From assembly GCA_036676415.1 (NCBI GenBank), contig JAKFCX010000015.1, positions 124,001-188,000 of the forward strand: a DNA stretch of 64,000 nt. The letters run 5' to 3'. This DNA is from JAEZDC01 sp036676415. GTDB lineage: Bacteria > Bacteroidota > Bacteroidia > Chitinophagales > Chitinophagaceae. The position numbers and the translations under genes are program-made. This document shows positions 40,442 through 50,800 of the stretch, piece by piece. Position 1 is the stretch's first letter. Each line of letters starts with the position of its first letter. The notes below the pieces were generated by a model that saw only the letters and a list, made by a program, of their open reading frames with translations, searched no databases and had not been told where the DNA came from.

Positions 40442-42952
40442 CTAAACAGCATTCATTTTATCCCATTCCTTCGCTGCAAGGGCAAGTCTCAGTTCACCAT
40501 AACTAACCTTGTTATCAAGCTTGTGAACCAGAGTTGTGATAGGTCCACCTTCAAAATCCGAAAGATGCGGTTCGATCAACACCAGTTTTTCTGATTTAAC
40601 CAATTCACTCACAGGTATAATGCCTTTACTTACATAGAATGCCATGTGGCCTTCAATGGTAGAGACGCTGAGGTTCCTGAGCTTTGCAATATCAGCAATT
40701 GAATTTCCTTCTTTATACAATTGATAACTCAGATCCTTCGTATCTACTTTGGTCTTTGACTCAACTTTAGCTTTTCTCTCCTTCTTCAGGTCTTTCTCAT
40801 GTATCAAGGATTTCAATCCATGCAAACTGCAGTAGTCAGTTAATACCTGCAGGAATTGTTCTCCATATTTATCTGCCTTAGCTTTACCGAAGCCCGATAT
40901 CTTAACTAACTCTTCTTTTGTTTGTGGAAGGAACTGAACCATTTCATCAATGCTCTTAGTTGAAGCAACTATATATACCGGTTGATTCTTTTGTTCACAG
41001 ATTCGGTTTCTAAGCTGTCTTAGCTGGTAATGCAATTCAGGATGATTCGTTTCTTTCTTTTCTTCATTAGCAGTTGAATATGCATTGACCGAAGCCGATG
41101 GAACCACAAAGTTTTTCTTCTGGTGATAATATTTTTCAATGCTGAATCCATCAATAAAGCCAGCCATCAAATGCTTTTTTTCAGCTACGGCAATAAAAAC
41201 ATCTTTCAGGGCTTCGTTATAATTCTTTGCCTGCATTTTACTATCAGTAACTGCAGGTGATTTACTGATAAATTGCAATAACTGGTCAAGTTCTTTTACA
41301 AAATAACCTGCAGCGTCTTTGGTTCGTTTCTGCAACACCTGGTTTTCCTCAGGAATGGTTTCTTCTGCAAAAAAGTAATTCAAGTGTTGTTTAAACTTTT
41401 CAGCAACCTCCTGTAGACGGATAAACTTTTGCTCAACTTCGTCTATCCATGAAATTGTTGCTTCGTTGAAATCTTTCAAATGTTCTTCCACCAGTTTCTT
41501 TAGTTCTGCTGTAAAGCGAATGATAGACAGCAAATCAAATAAGCTCAACAATATATGTTGCTGGTAAATTTTTTTAGATTGCTGCAGTTCATCTTTCAAC
41601 TGATCGGCAGAAAAAAAGTTCTTTGAGAAATGAACAATCGTTTGATCTGATCGTAAACTTGAAGACGTGATCTGGCTTTGCAAAACAATTCCCTCTAATG
41701 AAGTACAACGACTGAGTGCAACATACACTTGCCCCGCAGCAAAAGCAGCACCGGCATCTATCACAGCTTTTTCAAAAGTCAATCCCTGGCTTTTATGAAT
41801 GGTAATGGCCCAGGCTAGTCGTAAAGGGTATTGCTGAAAAGAGCCAACTACATTCTCTTCGATCTGGTTGTTAGATTTATTGACGGCATATCGAATGTTC
41901 TCCCATTTTTCTTTCTGGACTTCTATCTCGTCAGTTTCATCTTTGCATTGAACAAATATTCCATCATCAGTGATCCTGGTGATGGTTCCAATTTTTCCAT
42001 TATAGTATCGTTTGATCTTCTCCTTATCATTCTTGATGAACATCACCTGTGCACCTTCTTTTAATCGCAACACTTCATCTGCAGGAAAAGCTTTATCGCT
42101 AAACTCACCTTCGATCGTTGCTTTGAAAGAGTAAAATTTACTTCCCAGTCTTGTGATCTCCTGGTCATTTATTGCATCAGCTTTATAATTATGCGTAGTG
42201 AGAATGATATAGTCATCTTCTTTTTTTACTTTGAAATCCGGTTTGTATAAACTATCCAGGATATCTTTTCCATCAGGTGATAATGCATTATTCCTTACCT
42301 GGTTCAGCAGATCAATAAACCTGTTATCGCTTTGGCGATAGATTTTTTCAAATTCAACATACACAGGTGGAACCTGTTGCATGATCCTGCTGTCAAAAAA
42401 ATAAGGTGAGCTATAAAATCCGGATAATAAGTTCCACTCATCGTCAACAGTAACAGGGGGTAATTGATACATATCACCGATCAGCAAAACCTGTACTCCA
42501 CCAAAAGGTTCGGCATGCCTGTTACGATAGTGCCTTAACACAACATCTATCGCATCTAAAATATCACAGCGGACCATGCTTATCTCATCAATGATCAGTA
42601 GTTCGAGTTGCTGAAATATTTTGATACGTTCCCGGTTGAGTTTGATCTTACCAAATAAGGTGTGTTTATTATTCGCATCGGAATGATGTATTGTGCCTCT
42701 CGATTCAGGCAAATAAGGAGAGAATGGAAGTTGGAAAAAAGAGTGAATCGTCGATCCTCCAGCATTAATTGCAGCAACACCTGTTGGAGCAACCACTGCT
42801 GTTTGTTTAAGGCTATGTTCTCTTATATATCTCAGGAATGTTGTTTTTCCTGTTCCTGCTTTACCTGTCAGGAAAATATTCCTGTTGCTCTGGTTCACAA
42901 GATCAACTGCCAGTTGAAAGACTTCATTCGTGCTATCTAATCCTGCTGCCAT
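40442..42952 (-). CDS. PIF1-like helicase with HRDC and C-terminal HTH domains
   Basis: The 836 residues have a superfamily 1 helicase: Walker A FLTGKAGTGKTTF (about 27-39), APTGVAAINAGGSTIHSFF, Walker B LLIIDEISMVR, GGVQVLLIGDMYQLPPV, and the distal motif WAITIHKSQGLTFEKAVIDAG with YVALSRC, which define the PIF1/RecD2 group. A helical linker is followed by an HRDC domain (RNRICEQKNQPVYIVAS..LVKISGFGKAKADKYGEQFL, about 655-725) and a C-terminal HTH (EGNSIADIAKLRNLSVSTIEGHMAFYV, about 750-790). HRDC and HTH are seen in RecQ, so this is a composite. Its role is DNA repair or replication-fork work. Confidence 0.93.
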   Translation of the reverse strand: MAAGLDSTNEVFQLAVDLVNQSNRNIFLTGKAGTGKTTFLRYIREHSLKQTAVVAPTGVAAINAGGSTIHSFFQLPFSPYLPESRGTIHHSDANNKHTLFGKIKLNRERIKIFQQLELLIIDEISMVRCDILDAIDVVLRHYRNRHAEPFGGVQVLLIGDMYQLPPVTVDDEWNLLSGFYSSPYFFDSRIMQQVPPVYVEFEKIYRQSDNRFIDLLNQVRNNALSPDGKDILDSLYKPDFKVKKEDDYIILTTHNYKADAINDQEITRLGSKFYSFKATIEGEFSDKAFPADEVLRLKEGAQVMFIKNDKEKIKRYYNGKIGTITRITDDGIFVQCKDETDEIEVQKEKWENIRYAVNKSNNQIEENVVGSFQQYPLRLAWAITIHKSQGLTFEKAVIDAGAAFAAGQVYVALSRCTSLEGIVLQSQITSSSLRSDQTIVHFSKNFFSADQLKDELQQSKKIYQQHILLSLFDLLSIIRFTAELKKLVEEHLKDFNEATISWIDEVEQKFIRLQEVAEKFKQHLNYFFAEETIPEENQVLQKRTKDAAGYFVKELDQLLQFISKSPAVTDSKMQAKNYNEALKDVFIAVAEKKHLMAGFIDGFSIEKYYHQKKNFVVPSASVNAYSTANEEKKETNHPELHYQLRQLRNRICEQKNQPVYIVASTKSIDEMVQFLPQTKEELVKISGFGKAKADKYGEQFLQVLTDYCSLHGLKSLIHEKDLKKERKAKVESKTKVDTKDLSYQLYKEGNSIADIAKLRNLSVSTIEGHMAFYVSKGIIPVSELVKSEKLVLIEPHLSDFEGGPITTLVHKLDNKVSYGELRLALAAKEWDKMNAV

Positions 42953-42967
42953 TGCTGCTAACTTAAA

Positions 42968-43012
42968 GGAAAATAACTGCCGCAGAAAAAGAATTTACTG
43001 CGGACAGTTATT
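42968..43012 (-). terminator. Hairpin between ssb and the helicase gene
   Basis: AATAACTG-CCGCAG (42972-42985) pairs with CTGCGG-A-CAGTTATT (42998-43012) with one bulged base, a 14-bp stem. On the minus strand it follows the ssb stop by 12 bases and continues TTCCTTT. It probably ends ssb transcription. Confidence 0.75.
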
Positions 43013-43024
43013 GTTATATGGAAT

Positions 43025-43372
43025 TTAGGATTGAGACTGTTTTGAATTCAGCATCAGCATTTCACTGGCCTGTATCTCGGTGAAATATTTCTTCGCACCA
43101 TCTTTATCAGTATAGTTTCGATACACCAGCTTCCCTTCCAATGCTATTTCAGCACCTTTGGTAAGATATTTTTCGGCGATATCAGCCAGCTTACCCCATG
43201 CAATTATTGTATGCCACTGTGTTTCAGTTATCTTGTCGCCTTTTGCATTGCGATAGCTTTCGCTTGTAGCGATACTGAACTTTGCCAGTTTCTTGCCGTT
43301 TTCTGTGTTCTTCACTTCTGGATTAGCACCCAGGTTACCAATTAGTTGAACTTTGTTTCTTAATGCGTACAT
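43025..43372 (-). CDS. ssb: Single-stranded DNA-binding protein, short form
   Basis: From the ATG at 43372 (115 residues) it has the OB fold: MYALRNKVQLIGNLGANPEVKNTENGKKLAKFSIAT, TQWHTIIAWGKLADIAEKYLTKGAEIALEGKLVYRNYTDKDG. It binds single-stranded DNA in replication and repair. It ends ASEMLMLNSKQSQS, without the linker and acidic DDxPF tip found in main SSB proteins, so it is either a second paralogue or lacks partner recruitment. The longer frame to 43495 adds a tail unlike the family. The helicase gene follows after the hairpin. Confidence 0.93.
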   Translation of the reverse strand: MYALRNKVQLIGNLGANPEVKNTENGKKLAKFSIATSESYRNAKGDKITETQWHTIIAWGKLADIAEKYLTKGAEIALEGKLVYRNYTDKDGAKKYFTEIQASEMLMLNSKQSQS

Positions 43373-43562
43373 GACTTTTGATTTTTCGATTTTTAAAATT
43401 TGTATCTCAGTCAATCTTTGGCGCCATTCGATTGACAACACAAAAGTGCTATTGGCGGAAAGCCTTAGTCGGTTTTTATTCGTTTGCTTTCGCATAGAAA
43501 CGAGTATAAGCGTTTGTACACGGATAAAATATTGATTATCTTAGGAAAGAATTTTCAACTCT

Positions 43563-43937
43563 ATGACAGAAAACACCATCAAAAACTGCCTGGCCTGCGA
43601 TAAACCGATCCATGGCAGAAGCGATAAGAAGTTCTGTAACGACTATTGTCGTAATAGTTACAATAATCAGATGAAGACGATGAACAGTTCGTCCATGAAA
43701 GACATTAATAATGTGCTCATGAAGAACAGGAAGATCCTGGAAACGGCTTTAGGTGAAAAGGAAATGGAAAAGACTACCAAAGAAAAACTTTTACAAAGCG
43801 GCCTCAATTTTAAATACATCACCCATACCTACACCAACAAAAAGGGCAATACATATTGTTTTTGCTATGAATATGGATATTTGCCGCTGGAAAATGATTG
43901 GTATCTTATTGTAAAAAGGAAAGAGGACCAGCATTGA
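43563..43937 (+). CDS. Small zinc-ribbon protein
   Basis: The 124 residues start with a zinc-ribbon-like motif CLACDKPIHGRSDKKFCNDYCRN (C-x2-C...C-x3-C), then a helical segment and a C-terminal part TYTNKKGNTYCFCYEYGYLPLENDWYLIVKR. This is a known type of small Bacteroidota protein with DUF2116-like zinc ribbon, of unknown role; DNA or RNA binding is likely. It is divergent from ssb. Confidence 0.8.
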   Translation: MTENTIKNCLACDKPIHGRSDKKFCNDYCRNSYNNQMKTMNSSSMKDINNVLMKNRKILETALGEKEMEKTTKEKLLQSGLNFKYITHTYTNKKGNTYCFCYEYGYLPLENDWYLIVKRKEDQH

Positions 43938-43977
43938 TTTTTAATAATTCATTAGCTGACTTAACCATGTTTTTTGT

Positions 43978-44169
43978 ATGGCTGATAATATGGACAAAAA
44001 AGCACACCTGGAATACCTGAGGGAGAAATATATCGATCTGAACCAGCAGTTCGTAAATGAATTAAAGGATGGAAAAAGTATTCATATGCTTCGTGATTTG
44101 AGCAATGTCATCAATACGTTACTTAAAGAAATTGAAATACTGGAAAGCCCACATAAAGAAAAAGGCTGA
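43978..44169 (+). CDS. Small hypothetical protein, paralogue of the 36083 gene product
   Basis: The 63-residue helical protein (EYLREKYIDLNQQFVNELKDGKSIHMLRDLSNVINTLLKEIEILE) resembles the 72-residue product at 36083 over its centre. There is no signal or membrane part. The real start may be the ATG at 43990 (MDKKAHLEYL). It lies 40 bases after the zinc-ribbon gene and may share its transcript. Confidence 0.65.
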   Translation: MADNMDKKAHLEYLREKYIDLNQQFVNELKDGKSIHMLRDLSNVINTLLKEIEILESPHKEKG

Positions 44170-44215
44170 ATCTGATAACCTGACTGTTTACCAAGGTTAT
44201 TCCATTCTTACCACT

Positions 44216-44223
44216 TAGTTTTG
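44216..44223 (+). promoter_or_regulatory. Candidate -7 promoter element of psuK (TAGTTTTG)
   Basis: TAGTTTTG fits TAnnTTTG and ends five bases before the ATG at 44229, giving a nearly leaderless mRNA. The 11 bases TTGCTGCCATG here are the same before the SDR gene at 53030. Confidence 0.4.
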
Positions 44224-44228
44224 CTGCC

Positions 44229-45158
44229 ATGTCCAAACCCATTATCTGCATAGGGGCAGCACTTGTTGACGAACTTTTTCATGCCACCGATAAAATTCTC
44301 CTGGCAACCACTTCTGATGCTACGGTTACAAAAACAGCCGGTGGTGTTTCAAGAAATATTGCACATCAACTGGCTTTATTGGGTGTGCCTGTTCAACTGA
44401 TCAGCGTTTTTGGAAATGACAGTGATGGTGACTGGCTAAAGCAGGTTTCTACTGCTGCAGGTGTAAAACTGGATGCTGCTATTACCATACAAGGGTTGAC
44501 TGGAAAATATACAGGTGTGTTGAATGTTGATGGATCGTTGTTCACTGCTTTCCTTACCAATGCTGCGGTTCATATGATCACGCCTGAACACCTGGAATGG
44601 AACAGGAGTTTACTTGAAACGGCATCTATTTTATTAGCTGATGCCAATGTAAATGTTGAAACAGTCGAATGGCTGCTGAAGTTCAGTAAAAAAACAGGCA
44701 TTCCATTTATCATTGAACCTGTATCTGTTCCTCCTGCAAGTAAACTGGCTGCTGTTGATCTTGATGGATTATATTTCATTACACCAAACGAAGATGAACT
44801 TCCTGTACTTTGTCATGAGCCGCTGCCTTCCACCAAAAAACAAGTAGAAGAATTATTGAATCGTGGCGTAAAGAATATCTGGTTACATAATGGTAGTAGC
44901 GGATCAACGATCATCAGTAAAGAAAAAAGTATTTCACTCCATGCCTCTCTGGTTGATGTATTGGATTGCACCGGTGCAGGTGATGGATCTTTATCTGGAT
45001 TTTTGCTGGGTAAGCACCTTGGTAAAGAAGATGTGGAGTGTTTGAAGATAGCACATACGCTTGCTGCAGAAATTTTACAGGTGAACGGAGCCATTGCCAC
45101 TCATCTTACGCAAGAAAAATTACTTGATTTAGTGCCTCAATATTTTCCTGAATCATGA
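44229..45158 (+). CDS. psuK: Pseudouridine kinase (PfkB family)
   Basis: PsuK phosphorylates pseudouridine to its 5'-phosphate. The 309 residues have the PfkB fold: CIGAALVDELFHATDKI, KTAGGVSRNIAHQLALLG and the C-terminal catalytic DCTGAGDGSLSGFLLG (Asp as base). Neighbouring psuG, overlapping by 4 bases, makes the specificity clear; the kinase alone would fit other sugar/nucleoside kinases. Together they break down pseudouridine from RNA turnover. Confidence 0.9.
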   Translation: MSKPIICIGAALVDELFHATDKILLATTSDATVTKTAGGVSRNIAHQLALLGVPVQLISVFGNDSDGDWLKQVSTAAGVKLDAAITIQGLTGKYTGVLNVDGSLFTAFLTNAAVHMITPEHLEWNRSLLETASILLADANVNVETVEWLLKFSKKTGIPFIIEPVSVPPASKLAAVDLDGLYFITPNEDELPVLCHEPLPSTKKQVEELLNRGVKNIWLHNGSSGSTIISKEKSISLHASLVDVLDCTGAGDGSLSGFLLGKHLGKEDVECLKIAHTLAAEILQVNGAIATHLTQEKLLDLVPQYFPES

Positions 45159-46075
45159 ATTCATTTCTGAATATTCATCCTGAAGTACACCAAGCCTTAC
45201 AAGAAGGAAAGCCTGTGGTTGCTTTGGAATCTACCATCATTTCGCATGGTATGCCTTATCCAAAAAATGTAGAAACGGCTTTGGCTGTGGAAGAGATTGT
45301 TTGTTACAATGGAGCTGTACCTGCAACAGTTGCTATCATGAATGGCAAATGCTATGTTGGATTGAGTAGAAATGAGATAGAACTTTTTGGCAAAGAAAAG
45401 AATGTATGGAAGGTGAGTTTGAGAGATATGCCTTATGTTATCAGTAAAAATCTATATGGAGCAACTACTGTTGCAGCTACCATCAGAATTGCTTCGATGG
45501 CAGGAATAAAAATCTTTGTTACCGGAGGAATTGGTGGAGTACATCGTGGTGCTGAAACAAGTTTTGATATTTCAGCTGATCTTACTGAAATGGCTCATAC
45601 TTCTGTGGCAGTTGTTTCTGCCGGAGTGAAATCTATTTTAGATATTGGTCTTACACTCGAATATTTAGAAACGAAGGGAATTCCTGTTATAACTTATGGC
45701 CAGGATGAATTTCCCAGTTTTTATTCTCGTAAAAGCGGATTTACATCTCCTTTAAGATTAGATAATAGTGAAGAAATTGCCTCACTACTTGATGTAAAAT
45801 GGAAATTGGGTTTGGATGGATCTGTGTTAATCGCTAACCCTGTTCCTGTTGAATTTGAAGTGCCTGCTGAAAAAATGGAACAACATATTCAACAAGCTTT
45901 AGCTGCTGCTTCAGCGAATAATATCAGCGGAAAAGAGACTACACCTTTTATCCTCAAATACATCGCTGATCATACTAAAGGTGAAAGCCTTGAAGCGAAT
46001 ATTGCATTGATAAAACACAATGCCAAGATCGGTGCTGAAATAGCAAAAGCATACTCTATTATTACTGTTGCTTAG
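45155..46075 (+). CDS. psuG: Pseudouridine-5'-phosphate glycosidase
   Basis: PsuG cuts the C-C bond of pseudouridine phosphate to uracil and ribose phosphate. The 306 residues carry the family motifs: VALESTIISHGMPYPKNVETA with the catalytic Glu/Ser, VAATIRIASMAGIKIFVTGGIGGVHRGAETSFDISADL, VVSAGVKSILDIGLTLEYLET with Lys, and GSVLIANPVPVEFEVP. The ATG overlaps the psuK stop (ATGA), so they are coupled. No pseudouridine transporter is next to them. Confidence 0.95.
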   Translation: MNSFLNIHPEVHQALQEGKPVVALESTIISHGMPYPKNVETALAVEEIVCYNGAVPATVAIMNGKCYVGLSRNEIELFGKEKNVWKVSLRDMPYVISKNLYGATTVAATIRIASMAGIKIFVTGGIGGVHRGAETSFDISADLTEMAHTSVAVVSAGVKSILDIGLTLEYLETKGIPVITYGQDEFPSFYSRKSGFTSPLRLDNSEEIASLLDVKWKLGLDGSVLIANPVPVEFEVPAEKMEQHIQQALAAASANNISGKETTPFILKYIADHTKGESLEANIALIKHNAKIGAEIAKAYSIITVA

Positions 46076-46117
46076 TCTGGGCAGGTTTTTTGAAGCTCCA
46101 TCATAAACATTGTCATT

Positions 46118-46402
46118 ATGAATGATGTAAGCAATTTTCTTACTAACGAAGGATGGAATGCAGGTCAGGAATTTGGCATCAGCATCCAATACAAAGGAGA
46201 ACATGAAGCTGTATCTGTAACTGAGTTTATTGAAAGCGATAACCGTGTGTTTGTAGCTGCATTAACTGATGATACAGAAGTGTTGCTAATACCATTCAGT
46301 TTATCGGCTAAGGCAAATGGAATGAATTGGCTGCCGGTAGATGTAGAAAATATTGACCTTGCTTCTGTGATAGCGGCTGGAATTCAGAAGTGTGAAAGAT
46401 GA
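46118..46402 (+). CDS. Small hypothetical cytoplasmic protein
   Basis: The 94 residues form a small alpha/beta protein with acidic strands (GISIQYKGEHEAVSVTEFIESDNRVFVAALTDDTEVLLIPFSL). No signal or family is seen. It lies 42 bases after psuG on the same strand and ends beside the hairpin at 46410. Confidence 0.65.
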   Translation: MNDVSNFLTNEGWNAGQEFGISIQYKGEHEAVSVTEFIESDNRVFVAALTDDTEVLLIPFSLSAKANGMNWLPVDVENIDLASVIAAGIQKCER

Positions 46403-46403
46403 T

Positions 46404-46437
46404 CGAAAAAAAGAGGCTCCGATTAAGAAGCCTCTTT
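46404..46437 (-). terminator. Hairpin terminator, stronger on the minus strand
   Basis: AAAGAGGCT (46410-46418) and AGCCTCTTT (46429-46437) form a 9-bp stem with a 10-base loop. The minus strand has a T7 tract after the stem; the plus strand only TTT. It likely ends the minus-strand amidohydrolase operon (stop at 46562) and also marks the end of the 46118 gene. Confidence 0.75.
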
Positions 46438-46561
46438 GCTGAAAAACGAATTGAAAGTACAAGTGAGTACCTCGGTATTTTATTTTTATATTTTTGTCTC
46501 GGTGAATCTCCTTCGTCGATTTGACACAACGAAGACGATCTAAGTTATGTCGCTTGTCAAC

Positions 46562-47860
46562 CTATTTTATTCCATACTTATACTTATAACGTTCGTATAA
46601 TTGTTTGTGTTTATCGGTGAGGTCCAATGTTCTTCCTTGTATGAAAGCATGTGTTACAACACTGCTTTTCATATCAAGAATATCGCCGTTACTTACAATG
46701 ATATTGGCATCTTTTCCTTTTTCGAGTGAACCGGTCATGTCATCTATGCCAAGGATCTTTGCAGTGTTCAAAGTGATAGCCTGTAAAGCCTGTTCCTTCG
46801 TTAATCCATAAGCTGCTGCAGTACCAGCATTGAACATCAGATTTCTTCCTCTTGTATTATCATCCCTGTCTGCAATGCAATACAATACACCAGCCTGTTG
46901 TAAAAGGTATGGTGTTTTGTAAGGCTGATCCACATCATCATCTGCCGTAGCAGGAAGACTGTGCATCTCATTCAATATAACAGCGATATTATTTTGTTTG
47001 AGATAATCCGTTACTCTCCAGCTGTCAGTACCACCAACAATCACAGTTTTAAAACCAAACTCTCTTGCAAATTCAACTGCCACCATAATTTCCTTTACCA
47101 ATTCGCAATGAATGTAAAGTGATTGAGTCTTGTTGAACAAGCCTTTAACCGATTCAAACTTCAGGTTGGTTTGTGTGTGTTTGCTTTCAGCAAAATATGC
47201 CTGGGCTTCTTTAAAGAAACTTCTTACACGATCAATTCTTTCCAGCGCTGCTCTTACAGGATCTACCTGTGGTTGCTGTGTTGCCTGGAAATTTCCAAAT
47301 CTTCTTGGCGGAGAAAGATTCGGCATGCGAAAATGAATACCATTGTCCATTTTGTAAACAGCATCTTCCCAGTTCCATGCATCGAGTTGCATTACGGATG
47401 AAGAGCCACTGAGAATTCCACCTGCAGGAACCACATTTGCTAATAAGATTCCGTTGCTGCGAAGTGTATTGATCACTTTGGAATCTGTATTATAGGCAAC
47501 AACAGAACGAACTCCTGCATTGATCTCGCCTAATTCAGAAACATCTCTTGTTGCTCTTACTGAACCTGTCTCAACCAATCCAAGATCAGTTGCAGGTGTG
47601 ATAATTCCGGGGTAAATGTGTTTACCACTGCAATCGATCACTTTTGCACCAGCGGTATTTACATTGGCGCCTACATCTGTGATCTTTCCGTTGTTGAACA
47701 GAATCGTTCCGTTCTGAATTACCTGGCCGTTACCTATATGAATGGTTGCATTGGTTAATGCAATCGCTTCTTTTTGTGGTGAAGCAGGATAGGTATTGTC
47801 TTGTGCGATAACAGTTATCATGAACACGAGACCGATTATAGTTGAAAGTACTTTTTTCAT
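46562..47860 (-). CDS. Secreted amidohydrolase-like protein with lost metal site
   Basis: From the ATG at 47860 (432 residues) it has a signal peptide (MKKVLSTIIGLVFMITVIAQ) and an amidohydrolase frame ending LEKGKDANIIVSNGDILD. The metal motifs are changed: DTHSH is TPATD in IYPGIITPATDLGL, the HH strand reads VIVGGTDSW and the catalytic Asp strand CIADRDDNTR is not of TDD type. It starts 10 bases after the fused two-module gene upstream, so both are one operon. An assembly partner for that protein is inference. The terminator at 46404 follows. Confidence 0.88.
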   Translation of the reverse strand: MKKVLSTIIGLVFMITVIAQDNTYPASPQKEAIALTNATIHIGNGQVIQNGTILFNNGKITDVGANVNTAGAKVIDCSGKHIYPGIITPATDLGLVETGSVRATRDVSELGEINAGVRSVVAYNTDSKVINTLRSNGILLANVVPAGGILSGSSSVMQLDAWNWEDAVYKMDNGIHFRMPNLSPPRRFGNFQATQQPQVDPVRAALERIDRVRSFFKEAQAYFAESKHTQTNLKFESVKGLFNKTQSLYIHCELVKEIMVAVEFAREFGFKTVIVGGTDSWRVTDYLKQNNIAVILNEMHSLPATADDDVDQPYKTPYLLQQAGVLYCIADRDDNTRGRNLMFNAGTAAAYGLTKEQALQAITLNTAKILGIDDMTGSLEKGKDANIIVSNGDILDMKSSVVTHAFIQGRTLDLTDKHKQLYERYKYKYGIK

Positions 47861-47870
47861 CGTGTTTAGA

Positions 47871-50800
47871 TTAATAGTTTGTATTTGAAGCGTCATCATC
47901 GTGATCTCTGTCCAATATGCTACGCTTATGTTTATGATCTATTTCACACTCATTGTATTCTTCTGCCCTTGGTCTTGCAGGAACTGTTCTTCCTGCACCA
48001 CCTGGAGTTCTTTTTTCGGCAATCAGTTTTTGAATCAGCCTGTTTCTTTCTGTTGCTAATGATTGACGCATTTGTTCGTCTTTTGTACGATCATAATAAA
48101 CCGTTCCATCAACAATTGTATATAAGCTCTTAGCATAAATGCTTAACGGATGATCACTCCATAATACAACATCTGCATCTTTACCTGTTTTGATGCTGCC
48201 AACCCTATCTGCAATATGCAACATGATAGCTGGATTTAATGTTGCCATTTTCAACGCTTCATCTTCTGCAACTCCACCATACTTTACACTTTTTGCCACT
48301 TCCTGGTTCAGACGACGAGCCATTTCAGCATCATCACTATTGATCGCTACATTCAATCCAACCTTATGCATGATCGCAGGATTATAAGCTATTGCATCCT
48401 GCACTTCCATTTTGTAGGCCCACCAGTCGCTGAATGTAGATGCATTAGCACCATGTTGCTTCATCTTATCAGCTACTTTGTATCCTTCCAGAATGTGCGT
48501 GAAAGTATTTACCGTGAAGCCAAATTTCTCTGCAACTTTTATCAGCATGTTGATCTCACTTTGTACATAAGAGTGAGCAGTGATGAAACGCTTTTTATCA
48601 AGTATCTCAACCAATGTTTCAAGCTCAATATCTTTTCGTTTGTTTGGACCGGCATTTTTGTAATCAACAGCTCTTTGGAAAGCATCCATCAACACCTGTT
48701 CCACACCCATTCTTGTATCAGGGAATCTTGTGTTGACATTAGATGAAGAACGCTTTACATTTTCACCCAAGGCAAACTTGATGAAAGGATCCCAGTTAGC
48801 AAATTTGATTTCCTCCATTCCTTTACCCCAGCGAAGTTTGATCAGCTGTGTTTGTCCACCGATAGTGTTACAACTACCATGTAGCAAATGAGAAGATGTT
48901 ACACCACCACTTAGCTGGCGATAAATATTGATATCATCAGGATTCAAAGCATCACCCACTCTCACTTCAGAAGTCACCGATTGTGTACACTCGTTTACAC
49001 TACCTGTCACAGCAATGTGTGAGTGTTCATCAATAATTCCTGCAGTAAGATGTTTGCCAGTACCATCAATAACTCTTGCAGAACCTGCATTCAGGTTTTT
49101 ACCGATTGATGTGATCTTTCCTTTGCTTAATAATACGTCTGTATTTTCTAGTTTCCCATCTTTCTCGTTTGTCCAGACAGTAGCATTCTTAATAAGAATA
49201 TCCTCCTGCTTAGGTATTTCCTTCAAACCAAATCCTGTAAATGGATAGACCACATCACTCAGTGTAGGAGGTGTTACAGGTCTTCTTGAACCACCACGTC
49301 TTCCTGTATCTGTTTTAGGAACAGAATCAGCCGGTAATGCTGAGCGATAATTCATGCTCCATTGAACAGGATCGCCGGTGTTAAGGTAACCGTTACCATA
49401 CCAGCCATCCCCTCTTGCGATACCGGTTAATGTTGTTTGTCTTCCCATATCACTCCTGTTAGCCCAATTCATTCTTACCATCATATCATTTAATGTAAGG
49501 TTGAGTGGGTTTCTTGCAGTATCACCAGGATTAGAGAATGTTGCTGAATAATTTCCAGGAGTGCCTCTCAGGTAAGCATCGTAGTTAGTTGTTTGTCCTT
49601 TTGTTTTGATGGATAAGGTATACACACCACGATAATCAATCGGACTTTCTTTCAATACATATTTATTTCCTTGTATCCAGTTCTGGAGAAATGAAGTGGT
49701 ATCGTTGAAGACAGGACCAGAAGTGATAATAAAGTTTGCAATCTTACCTGCATCAAGGCTTCCAACCTGGTTGTAAACACCAATCATTGTTGCAGGAATT
49801 TTTGTAAGCGCTTCCAATGCTTTTGCTTCACTCAAACCATTCTGAATGGCTTTGCGAAGGTTTGCAAGAAACTCGTTTGCCGCCGTTCCTCTTGTAGTTA
49901 ATGCAAAATTGATGTTCGCTTTTTCGAAGAAGCCAGGATTTGCAGGAGCCAGTTCCCAATGTTTCATATCAGCAAACGCCACTACTCTTGCATCATTTGG
50001 ATCTTCTACGTCCATCGGTGAAGGAAAATTCAATGGAAGAATGAAAGATGTTTTCAGGTTTTTGATATCATCCATTCTTTGGTATTCATCACCACTGCCT
50101 TTAATAATATATTGAACACCGAACTCCTTTGCTATTTTATCAGCTCTTAATGCATTCCATTTGTTTGCTGATTCCATGATCTGTGGCAAAGATTGAAGTT
50201 CATTCCATGCTTTTAAACTCAGGTTAACACCTTCAGTAGCAGGGCGATTTTTATACCACTGAGCATCCATATAAGTTTGCCGCAACAAAGAAATTACACC
50301 CATTAAAGATCCTGGATAATCCTGTGTTGAACTTCCTTTATCAAAAGAATAATGGGCTGTAGCTTTCTCTTTCAGCACAACCATATTTTCTTTCTCGTTA
50401 GCAAGGGTAACAAACGTACCAGTACCTCTTGCAATACCATCGTGTTGATGTGTAAGCACAGCACCAAAACCCAAGCCTCTCAACTCTCTTGCTTTGGTAT
50501 CGTTAACCTGGAAAAGATTCACACCATCGGTTTCAGGTTTGATTGCCTGGTTCCAGTTATAAGCACCTTTTGTGTTGGAAGTTGTTTGAGGTGGCGTGTT
50601 GAAATTGAAACCACCTTGTCTTTGAGGAGCATTAATGCCATAATCGCTGTACACATCAATAAAAGAAGGGTAGATGTACTTTCCTTTTAGGTCAATTACC
50701 ACTGCATCTTTTGGTACAGTGACACTACTTCCTACGGAAACAATCTTTCCATCTTTAATGATTAGCGTTGCATTTTGTAATGTTGTCTGGGCATCTTTTA

